DNA of 36,762 nt from an uncultured Paracoccus sp. Lineage in GTDB: Bacteria; Pseudomonadota; Alphaproteobacteria; Rhodobacterales; Rhodobacteraceae. Below the pieces are notes generated by a model that saw only the letters and a list, made by a program, of their open reading frames with translations, was not told the origin of the DNA and did no database searches. The stretch spans positions 1 to 36,762 of the forward strand of contig NZ_CAMIOH010000006.1 in assembly GCF_946221145.1 (NCBI RefSeq), given 5' to 3'. Shown in pieces: positions 25,005-32,106 of the stretch (positions are counted from its first letter, which is position 1; every line of letters starts with the position of its first letter). Both the position numbers and the translations under genes were made by a program.

Positions 25005-26855
25005 ATGAAAAAGTCCGACAACCCCGCCGATCCCTTCAAGAAGGCGCTGTCCGAGGCGACCCGTGCCCTGGCAGACGACCGCGACCTGAACGTGACCTTC
25101 AGCGCCGATCCCTCGGGCGTGACGGGCGACACGATGCGCCTGCCGCAGGTCAGCCGCCGGATGGGCCGGGACGAGGTGTTGCAGGCCCGCGGCACCGCCG
25201 ACGCCCTGGCGATGCGGATGCGCCATCACGACGCCGCGACCCATGCGCGTTTCGCGCCCGCAGGCCCGATGGCGCGCGAGCTGTACGAGGCGATGGAAAC
25301 CGCCCGTTGCGAGGCCTTGGGTGCGCGCGACATGCCGGGCGCATTGTCCAATATCGACGCCCGGATCGGCGCGGATGCCGACAAGAAGGGTTACGGCCAG
25401 ATCAAGGCGCCTGCCGATGCGCCGCTGGCCGTTGCTGCCGGATATATCGTGCGCCAGGCCGCGACCGGGCGTGCCCTGCCGGGCGGGGCGCAGCATGTGG
25501 CCGATCTGTGGCGGCCCTTCGTGGAACAGCAGGCAGGCGGATCCCTGTCGCATGTGAATGATGTGCTGGCCGATCAGGCGGCGTTCTCGCGCCTGTCGCG
25601 GCAGGTGATCAGCGATCTGGGCTATGGCGACCAGCTGGGCGACGACCCCGACCAGCCCGAGGACGACGCCGAGGACAATGCCGAACAGGACGAAGAGGCG
25701 GGGGACAACCAGTCCCGCGACCAGGACGACAGCGAGGATGCCGAGGCCTCTCCCGAGCGGTCGCAGGACCAGCAGCAGGACGAGCGGCAGGCCCAGGTCA
25801 GCATGGACGATCAGTCCGACGAGCAGCTGACCGACGAGGCCGAGATGCCGGAATCGGAAACGCCGCCCGACCTGCCGCCCCCGGTCAGCGAGGCCAATGC
25901 CGATTACAAGGTCTTCAGCCAGCAATGGGACGAGGAAATCCGCGCCGAGGATCTGGCCGATCCGGCGGAACTGGAACGCCTGCGCGCCTATCTGGACAAA
26001 CAGCTGGAACCCCTGCGCGGTGCGGTCAGCCGTTTGGCGAACAAGTTGCAGCGCCGCTTGCAGGCTCAGCAGAGCCGCAGCTGGGAATTCGACAAGGAAG
26101 AGGGCGTGCTGGACGCGGGCCGCCTGGCGCGGGTTGTGGCGAACCCGACAACTCCGCTATCCTTCAAGGTCGAGAAGGACACCGAATTCCGCGACACCGT
26201 GGTGACGCTGCTGATCGACAATTCCGGATCGATGCGCGGGCGTCCGATTTCCATCGCGGCGATCTGCGCCGACGTTCTGGCCCGGACGCTGGAACGGTGC
26301 AGCGTCAAGGTCGAGATCCTGGGATTCACCACGCGCGCCTGGAAAGGCGGGCAATCGCGAGAGGCCTGGTTGCAGGCAGGCCGTCCGGCCCAGCCGGGGC
26401 GGCTGAACGATCTGCGCCACATCATCTACAAGCCCGCCGACGCGCCCTGGCGGCGGGTCCGGCCGAACCTTGGCCTGATGATGAAAGAGGGGCTGCTTAA
26501 GGAAAACATCGACGGCGAGGCCTTGGAATGGGCGCACAAGCGGCTGGTGAAACGGTCCGAGGTTCGCAAGATCCTGATGGTGATCTCGGACGGCGCTACG
26601 GTCGATGATTCGACGCTGTCGGTCAACCCGGCGAATTACCTGGAAAAGCATCTGCGCGACGTGATCGCCATGGTCGAGAAGAAGCGCATGGTCGAGCTGC
26701 TGGCAATCGGCATCGGCCATGACGTGACCCGATATTATGAGCGCGCGGTCACGATCACCGATGCCGACCAGCTGGCGGGGGCGATCACCGAACAGCTTGC
26801 CGCGCTGTTCGACGCGGATCCCCGCAAGCGGGCACGCGCCCTGGCGCGCCGCTGA
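25005..26855 (+). CDS. cobT: Cobaltochelatase subunit CobT (aerobic)
   Basis: A subunit of the ATP-dependent CobNST complex that inserts cobalt into hydrogenobyrinate a,c-diamide in aerobic cobalamin synthesis. The 616 residues contain the conserved N-terminal domain (DNPADPFKKAL, LPQVSRRM), a strongly acidic Gln/Asp/Glu-rich linker (about 205-300), and a C-terminal von Willebrand A domain with MIDAS motif DNSGSM (405-410), SDGATVDDSTL and the GIGHDVTRYYERA segment. ATG 25005 fits family N termini; ATG 24996 adds three residues. Neither has a clear ribosome site. The usual partner cobS is not adjacent. Confidence 0.94.
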   Translation: MKKSDNPADPFKKALSEATRALADDRDLNVTFSADPSGVTGDTMRLPQVSRRMGRDEVLQARGTADALAMRMRHHDAATHARFAPAGPMARELYEAMETARCEALGARDMPGALSNIDARIGADADKKGYGQIKAPADAPLAVAAGYIVRQAATGRALPGGAQHVADLWRPFVEQQAGGSLSHVNDVLADQAAFSRLSRQVISDLGYGDQLGDDPDQPEDDAEDNAEQDEEAGDNQSRDQDDSEDAEASPERSQDQQQDERQAQVSMDDQSDEQLTDEAEMPESETPPDLPPPVSEANADYKVFSQQWDEEIRAEDLADPAELERLRAYLDKQLEPLRGAVSRLANKLQRRLQAQQSRSWEFDKEEGVLDAGRLARVVANPTTPLSFKVEKDTEFRDTVVTLLIDNSGSMRGRPISIAAICADVLARTLERCSVKVEILGFTTRAWKGGQSREAWLQAGRPAQPGRLNDLRHIIYKPADAPWRRVRPNLGLMMKEGLLKENIDGEALEWAHKRLVKRSEVRKILMVISDGATVDDSTLSVNPANYLEKHLRDVIAMVEKKRMVELLAIGIGHDVTRYYERAVTITDADQLAGAITEQLAALFDADPRKRARALARR

Positions 26856-26872
26856 GCCTGCGTCCCGCAGTG

Positions 26873-26895
26873 GCAGGGGGCCTTCCGCCCCCTGC
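26873..26895. terminator. Hairpin between cobT and the epimerase gene
   Basis: GCAGGGGGC / GCCCCCTGC, nine pairs with loop CTTCC, 18 bases after the cobT stop and 17 bases beyond the opposing stop. No U-run on the plus strand. Followed by a GGATATTTTT element within the opposing gene's last codons. Confidence 0.55.
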
Positions 26896-26911
26896 GGCCG
26901 CCTTTGGCGTC

Positions 26912-27739
26912 CTACCCCCGAGGATATTTTTCTGAAGAAGAAAGCAGGTCGGGCAGGGCGGCGCGCAGTTTTGCCATGCCGCCGGGTTGCCAGCCGAGGC
27001 TGCGCAGGCGGTCGCAGGTCTGGATGCGCAAGGGCAACGGGTCGGAGCGGGCGGGCAGGGGATGCGGGCAACCGGTCAGGGCCTGCACCGCGGCCAGCAG
27101 ATCGTGGCGATCCAGGATCAGATCGCTGCAATTCACCTGTCTGGGCGGGTCCGGGTGGTTCAGCAACAGCAGGATCGCGGCGGCGAGGTCGTCGCCATGA
27201 ACCTCGGTCGCCACGCGGGGCGGGATCGGGCGGCCCGCGCGGTAGTCGACGAACAGGTCGTGCCATTTTCCGGGATGGCCGTAAACGCCCGTGGCCCGGA
27301 TCGCGGTGCCAGCCACCGGCAGCCGGGCCAGATGGGCTTCGGCTTCGGCCTTGACCTGTCCATAGAGGTTCGCGGGGCGGGCGGGCAGGTCGTCGGGCAA
27401 AGCCGTCCCGGCGGGATGGCCGTCATGAACTGCGCGAGATGACAGAAACACCACGCGACCCACGCCGTCACGGGCGGCGGCATCGAACAACCGCAGGCTG
27501 CCGTCGCTGTTCAGGCGCAGGAAACGGCCGGGATCATCGCCTTCTCCGCCGCGATAGCGGCCCGGTTCGTGGGCAAAGGCGCAGTGAATCAGCGCATCGT
27601 GGCCCGCCAGGTCCGGCGTGTCGCCAAGCTGAAAGCCGGTGCTGCGATCCAGGCAGGTCACCTGATGCCCCGCCGCCCGAGCCGCCCGCAGAACGAAGCC
27701 GCCGACGATGCCCGAGGCGCCGGTCAGGGCGATGCGCAT
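26912..27739 (-). CDS. NAD-dependent epimerase/dehydratase family protein
   Basis: A 275-residue extended-SDR protein: NAD-binding TGASGIVGG (6-14), active-site Tyr126 and Lys130 (YGQVK), FLSSRAVH with the catalytic Ser region, and IRATGVYG. It likely modifies a nucleotide sugar or similar; substrate unknown. The start ATG 27739 shares a base with the stop of the upstream glycosyltransferase (TGATG), suggesting a two-gene unit. Its last five or six codons are made by the recurring ATATCC/GGATATTT element, giving the tail EKYPRG. Confidence 0.88.
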   Translation of the reverse strand: MRIALTGASGIVGGFVLRAARAAGHQVTCLDRSTGFQLGDTPDLAGHDALIHCAFAHEPGRYRGGEGDDPGRFLRLNSDGSLRLFDAAARDGVGRVVFLSSRAVHDGHPAGTALPDDLPARPANLYGQVKAEAEAHLARLPVAGTAIRATGVYGHPGKWHDLFVDYRAGRPIPPRVATEVHGDDLAAAILLLLNHPDPPRQVNCSDLILDRHDLLAAVQALTGCPHPLPARSDPLPLRIQTCDRLRSLGWQPGGMAKLRAALPDLLSSSEKYPRG

Positions 27740-28629
27740 CAGGCGGCGGGGCGGACCTGTGCGGCCAGATCCGGGACCGGCTGGCCTTCGGCGATGGCGC
27801 GCCACAGGTCGATCAGGGGGCGCAGCGCCTGAGCCTTGTCATGGTCCTTCCACGGCTTTTCGTATTGGAAATGCAGGATGCGGATGTCCTCCCAACTCCA
27901 CAGTTCGGGCATGTTCATCCAGACATATTGCAGCATGTTGTGATGGATCGACAGACCGTGCCAGTTGGGGAAGAAGTCTTGCAGGAAGGTCTGGTCGGTG
28001 CGCCGCCAGAAGGCGCCGGGGCGGTCCAGATGGGCCATCATCGCGTTGAAGGTGCGGATATTCGGGCGCGCTGTGAAGACCCCGGAATTCATCCGGTGGA
28101 ACCCGTCCAGGCCGTCATAGACATTGGGCGCGGCGCAGAATTCCGGCAGGTCGAACAGCTTTTCGACGCTGCGCAGAACCACCGCGTCGGCATCAATGAA
28201 GATGCAGCGGTCATAGTCCAGCTGCCACAGCCGCAGCTTGACGAAATTGTCCAAGGGCGTGTGGAAATCGGGCTTGCCGCCCTGGGTAAAGGCCGCGCGG
28301 GCGTGCAGCGCGTCGCGGGCATGGGCGCGGTCGAACGCATCGGACGTGGGCAGCAGATCGGCCGCGATTAGCCGGGCACCATGCGCGCGCAGCCGGGCCA
28401 GATGTGCCGGGCCAAGACCCCGGTGCATCACCGCCAGATCCGCGCGCGTGCCGGTCAGCTTCAGCGACCGCAGCAGCGCCTCGGCCCCCGGAAGATAGTC
28501 GGGATTGGTCACAAGCGTGACATAGGCCCGGTCGGACCGTGCCCCCGTTTCGGGCCGCAGACCGTCGGGCAGGGCGTGGTTGCCGGCCTGCGCGGTTGGG
28601 TACAAGGGCGAAATCCGATTGGTGTCCAT
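27739..28629 (-). CDS. Glycosyltransferase, GT8/glycogenin-like
   Basis: A 296-residue cytoplasmic glycosyltransferase of the GT-A type. YVTLVTNPDYLPGAEALLRSL opens the domain at about 36; the metal-binding DADAV motif sits at 146-150 (FIDADAV), preceded by NFVKLRLWQLDYDR; then FNAGVF-like MNSGVFTARP, DQTFLQDFF and HFQYEKPWK with the conserved His. Sugar donor and acceptor unknown. ATG 28629 has AGGA six bases upstream; the first 30 residues look unstructured. Coupled to the epimerase. Confidence 0.87.
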   Translation of the reverse strand: MDTNRISPLYPTAQAGNHALPDGLRPETGARSDRAYVTLVTNPDYLPGAEALLRSLKLTGTRADLAVMHRGLGPAHLARLRAHGARLIAADLLPTSDAFDRAHARDALHARAAFTQGGKPDFHTPLDNFVKLRLWQLDYDRCIFIDADAVVLRSVEKLFDLPEFCAAPNVYDGLDGFHRMNSGVFTARPNIRTFNAMMAHLDRPGAFWRRTDQTFLQDFFPNWHGLSIHHNMLQYVWMNMPELWSWEDIRILHFQYEKPWKDHDKAQALRPLIDLWRAIAEGQPVPDLAAQVRPAA

Positions 28630-28721
28630 CTGGGATCCTGGAAAGTCCAAATTGGCAATAGCCTGGCAGGCGCGACGGTATGGCGTTTTTGTATCGCTTT
28701 GATGACAGAACGCGGTGGGGT

Positions 28722-28749
28722 TTGCCAAGTTTCATCTTGCCGCTAACCT
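28722..28749 (+). promoter_or_regulatory. Weak promoter-like sequence before the FAD-linked dehydrogenase
   Basis: TTGCCA (28722-28727), 16 bases, TAACCT (28744-28749), 26 bases before ATG 28775. Moderate match only. The 145-base divergent gap must hold promoters for both directions; I see no convincing minus-strand one. Confidence 0.35.
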
Positions 28750-28774
28750 GCGGCGGCGAATGAGGATCCAGTTC

Positions 28775-30154
28775 ATGAGCCTGCCTGCCGACCTGTCCAG
28801 CCGCCTGCGCGCCGTTCTGGGCAACCGCCTGTCCGAAACCGCCGCCGACCGCGACCACCACGCCCAGTCCGAGGCGTTTCACCGGTCCCCGCCGCCCGAC
28901 GCCGTGGCCTGGCCCGAAACGGCCGAGGAGGTCTCGGCGATCCTGTCGGCCTGCAACGACGCGCGCGTGCCGGTGGTCGCCTGGGGGACCGGGACATCGC
29001 TGGAGGGGCACGCCCTGCCGGTGCGCGGCGGCATCAGTCTGGACCTGTCACGGATGGCCAGGGTGGTCGAGATCCGCCCCGAGGACATGCAGGCCAGCGT
29101 CCAGCCCGGCGTTACCCGAGAGGCGCTGAACACCGAATTGCGGGCGTCGGGCCTGTTCTTTCCGGTCGATCCCGGCGCCAATGCGTCGCTGGGCGGCATG
29201 GCCGCGACGCGGGCCAGCGGCACCACGGCGGTGCGATACGGCACCATGCGCGACAATGTGCTGGCCTTGCAGGTGGTTCTGGCCGATGGGCGGATCATCC
29301 GCACCGGCACGCGCGCCGCGAAATCCAGTGCGGGCTATGACCTGACCGGCTTGTTCGTGGGATCCGAGGGCACGCTGGGCATCATCACCGAACTGACCCT
29401 GCGTCTGCACGGTCAGCCCGAGGAGGTCGCGGCGGCGGTCTGTGCCTTCGACAGCCTGGATCAGGCGGTCGAATGCGTCAGCGCGACGATTCAATCAGGC
29501 ATCCCGATGGCGCGGATCGAATTCGTCGATGCGGCGTCGGCGCGCGCCTTCAACCAGCACTCCGGCAGCAGCCTGCCGGAAAAGCCGCATCTGATGATCG
29601 AATTCCACGGCAGCCCCGGCGCTGTCCGAGAGGATGCAGCACGCTTTGGCGAGATCGCCGCCGAATTCGGCGCGCAGGGGTTCGACTGGGCCACCACCGC
29701 CGAGGATCGTGCCCGGCTGTGGCGGATGCGCCATGGCGCCTATCACGCCTGCCTGGCGCTGCGTCCCGGTGCATCAGGTCTGATCACCGATGTCTGCGTG
29801 CCGATGTCGCACCTGCCCGCCGCCGTTCATGATGCCGCGCGGGACATCGCTGCCGAAGGCCTGATCGGCCCGATCCTGGGCCATGTCGGGGACGGCAATT
29901 TCCATTCCCTGCTGCTGGTCGATCCGCACAGCGCCGATGAGATCGCCGCGGCCAAGCGGGTTGCCATGCGCATGGCGGAACGGGCGCTTGCGGTGGGGGG
30001 CACGATCAGCGGCGAACACGGCGTCGGTATCGGAAAACGCGCGCTGATGGCCGCCCAGCATGGCGAGGCCTGGCAGCTGATGGGCCAGATCAAGGCGGCA
30101 CTTGATCCCCATGACATCCTGAACCCCGGAAAGCTGGTGCCCGACCGGAACTAG
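28775..30154 (+). CDS. FAD-linked oxidase, D-lactate dehydrogenase (cytochrome) / GlcD type
   Basis: A 459-residue flavoprotein that oxidises a 2-hydroxyacid, most likely D-lactate, and passes electrons to the respiratory chain. The FAD-binding PCMH domain shows WGTGTSLEGHA and DPGANASLGGMAATRASG, with VRYGTMRDNV and GSEGTLGIITE; the C-terminal FAD-oxidase domain has GHVGDGNFHSLL with the metal or substrate histidine and EHGVGIGKR. Glycolate oxidase subunit GlcD and D-2-hydroxyglutarate dehydrogenases share this plan; no glcE/glcF follow, favouring the lactate type. ATG 28775 has AGGA eight bases upstream. Confidence 0.9.
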   Translation: MSLPADLSSRLRAVLGNRLSETAADRDHHAQSEAFHRSPPPDAVAWPETAEEVSAILSACNDARVPVVAWGTGTSLEGHALPVRGGISLDLSRMARVVEIRPEDMQASVQPGVTREALNTELRASGLFFPVDPGANASLGGMAATRASGTTAVRYGTMRDNVLALQVVLADGRIIRTGTRAAKSSAGYDLTGLFVGSEGTLGIITELTLRLHGQPEEVAAAVCAFDSLDQAVECVSATIQSGIPMARIEFVDAASARAFNQHSGSSLPEKPHLMIEFHGSPGAVREDAARFGEIAAEFGAQGFDWATTAEDRARLWRMRHGAYHACLALRPGASGLITDVCVPMSHLPAAVHDAARDIAAEGLIGPILGHVGDGNFHSLLLVDPHSADEIAAAKRVAMRMAERALAVGGTISGEHGVGIGKRALMAAQHGEAWQLMGQIKAALDPHDILNPGKLVPDRN

Positions 30155-30202
30155 GCCTCATATCCTGCCGTTGCATTTCCAAGCCAATCGGAGATGAAAC
30201 CC

Positions 30203-30508
30203 ATGTCCCACAATGACAACAACCCTCAGCGGGCCGCCAGTCGGCACCGCCCCGCGCTGATCGCGATTGCCGTCGCCCTGCTGGTGGCGGCCGTGGCCTT
30301 CATGGTCTTTCGGCCGGGCATGAATGAACAGAACGACGGCATCGCCACCACCCCGCCGCCCGCGGAAACTCCCGTCACCGGCGCCGAAGGCACCGACGGC
30401 ACGGCGCCGCCCGTCGTTTCGCCCCCCGGTACCCCGCAGGTTGAAGAAGGCGCGGTGCGCGGAACCGATGCCGCGCCTGCGGCGGAGGGACAGCCGGCCA
30501 GCCAGTAG
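30203..30508 (+). CDS. Small single-span membrane protein, Pro/Ala/Thr-rich
   Basis: A 101-residue protein with a basic N terminus (SRHRP), one transmembrane helix (ALIAIAVALLVAAVAFMVF, about 18-36) and a low-complexity periplasmic tail rich in Pro, Ala, Thr and Gly that ends EGQPASQ. No family recognised. I chose ATG 30203 because GGAG lies nine bases upstream; for ATG 30194 the GGAG would touch the start codon. The gap to the previous gene is 48 bases. Confidence 0.7.
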   Translation: MSHNDNNPQRAASRHRPALIAIAVALLVAAVAFMVFRPGMNEQNDGIATTPPPAETPVTGAEGTDGTAPPVVSPPGTPQVEEGAVRGTDAAPAAEGQPASQ

Positions 30509-30533
30509 GCCCTTCCCGGCTCTCTGACGCACT

Positions 30534-30546
30534 CGTGACCGTCACG
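30534..30546. promoter_or_regulatory. Palindrome CGTGAC-C-GTCACG, possible operator
   Basis: A perfect 13-base inverted repeat in the gap before the GH25 gene, with a further GTGAC at 30552-30556. Regulator-site-like by symmetry; no family assigned. Confidence 0.35.
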
Positions 30547-30625
30547 GCCCGGTGACTTTGCCTCACGCCTTTGCGATAAGCGGGACACAACAAGATCCGC
30601 TTCAGGACGGCAGTCGAGGGCAGGG

Positions 30626-31417
30626 ATGAAGGTTTTTTCTAAGCTATTGCTTGGCTTGATGGTTGTATTGGCGGTCGCCTGTTCGCGAACCCCCGAACGC
30701 GGCGCCTACAGGCCTGCCCCAGGGCCTGGCGCCAACCCGCAACTGGGCGATTCCGCCCCCCATGACTGGGGTGGACGCCATCCCTACGCCCATGATGTCC
30801 ACGGCATCGATGTGTCCCGCTGGCAGGGCGATATCGACTGGAACCGCGTTCGTGGTGCAGGCATCAGCTTTGCGTTCATCAAGGCAACCGAAGGAGGCGA
30901 CCATTACGATCCCAACTTCCACCGCTACTGGCGCGAGGCCGCTGCCGCGCGGATCCCGCGGGGCGCCTATCATTACTATTATTTCTGTCGATCCGGCGCG
31001 GAACAGGCCGCGTGGTTCATCCGCCAGGTGCCGCGTGAAATCGGGTCGCTGCCCCCTGTCATCGACCTGGAATGGACCAATTCCCGCACCTGCCCCTATC
31101 GCCCTGCACCGCATGAGATCAAGCAGCAGGCCTCGATCTTCATGGACATCGTCGGGCGTCACTACGGCCAGCGGCCGATCATCTATACCACCGTCGATTT
31201 CTATCGCGACAACCGGCTGGGCGACATGCGCGCCGAATTCTGGCTGCGGTCGGTCGCCAACCACCCCAGCGTTCCCTATCCCGGCCAGCGGTGGGCGTTC
31301 TGGCAATATACCGGGACCGGCATTGTTCCGGGCATCCGGGGCAATACCGACATCAATGCCTTTGCCGGAACCGAAGCGGATTGGGTGCGATGGTTGCAAA
31401 CACGACTGACACGGTAA
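30626..31417 (+). CDS. GH25 family lysozyme-like lipoprotein
   Basis: A 263-residue predicted lipoprotein: signal MKVFSKLLLGLMVVLAVACS with the lipid-attachment cysteine at 19, although Ala rather than Leu at -3 makes the lipobox imperfect. The body is a glycoside hydrolase family 25 (Cellosyl/Lys type muramidase) domain with HGIDVSRWQGDIDW (Asp62), FAFIKATEGG, GAYHYYYF, and the catalytic DLEW (Asp147, Glu149), ending FWQYTGTGIVPGI. It probably cuts peptidoglycan from the periplasmic side. Its 3' end overlaps the CPBP gene by 28 bases. Confidence 0.9.
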   Translation: MKVFSKLLLGLMVVLAVACSRTPERGAYRPAPGPGANPQLGDSAPHDWGGRHPYAHDVHGIDVSRWQGDIDWNRVRGAGISFAFIKATEGGDHYDPNFHRYWREAAAARIPRGAYHYYYFCRSGAEQAAWFIRQVPREIGSLPPVIDLEWTNSRTCPYRPAPHEIKQQASIFMDIVGRHYGQRPIIYTTVDFYRDNRLGDMRAEFWLRSVANHPSVPYPGQRWAFWQYTGTGIVPGIRGNTDINAFAGTEADWVRWLQTRLTR

Positions 31418-32046
31418 GACCCCGCCTGTGGCTGGGCATCGAATTCGCGGCGCTCTATATCGGGGCGCCGCTGGCGATGGCGCTGTTCATGCCGGGGCGC
31501 CACCTGTTCGAGGCGCTTGCGCTGTTTTCGCTGGTCGGGATGTTCCTGCTGTGGCGGACCGGCGGTTTCGGCTTTCGCTCGCTGGTCAGGGGCTGGCGCC
31601 GGGTGCCCTGGCTCGAGGCTCTGGCGCTGTCGGTCGTCACGCTGCTGGCGGGGATGGCGATCCTGTATGTCACCTATCCCGAACGCATGTTCACCATGCT
31701 GCGGTCGGGGATGCTGCCGCTGATCTGGGTGTTCTATCCGCTGCTGTCGGCGCTGCCGCAGGAACTGATCTTCCGCCCGCTGTTCTTCCATCGCTATGGT
31801 GCGCTGCTGCCGGCGGGGCAGGGCGCCATCGCCGTCAATGCGGCGATCTTTTCCTTTGCGCATCTGATGTACTGGTCGGCGATCGTGGCGGTGATGACCT
31901 TCGTCGGCGGCTGGATTTTCGCCCGCGCCTATCTGCGCTTTGGCTTCCCGGCGGCCTGGCTGCTGCACGCAGTGGCCGGGAACGTGCTGTTCACGGTCGG
32001 GATGGGGGCCTATTTCTATACCGGCAACGTGGTGCGCCCGTTCTGA
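31390..32046 (+). CDS. CPBP family membrane protein (Abi/Rce1-like)
   Basis: A 218-residue membrane protein with about six transmembrane segments. CPBP proteases need EExxxR, FxxxH and HxxxN/D motifs. Here they read QELIFR (124-129), FSFAH (His158) and HAVAGN (His193). The first glutamate, which activates water in the known Rce1 structure, is a glutamine, so protease activity is doubtful. In bacteria members take part in processing or bacteriocin self-protection. ATG 31390 lies inside the GH25 gene. Confidence 0.83.
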   Translation: MVANTTDTVRPRLWLGIEFAALYIGAPLAMALFMPGRHLFEALALFSLVGMFLLWRTGGFGFRSLVRGWRRVPWLEALALSVVTLLAGMAILYVTYPERMFTMLRSGMLPLIWVFYPLLSALPQELIFRPLFFHRYGALLPAGQGAIAVNAAIFSFAHLMYWSAIVAVMTFVGGWIFARAYLRFGFPAAWLLHAVAGNVLFTVGMGAYFYTGNVVRPF

Positions 32047-32051
32047 AACGG

Positions 32052-32080
32052 TTGACTTCCCGCCCCCGCCGCGCTTGATG
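32052..32080 (+). promoter_or_regulatory. Possible aspS promoter
   Basis: TTGACT (32052-32057), 17-base GC-rich spacer, TTGATG (32075-32080), 26 bases before ATG 32107. Good -35, weak -10. Confidence 0.45.
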
Positions 32081-32106
32081 CACGGCGGATTACTCGGGGA
32101 ACGACC

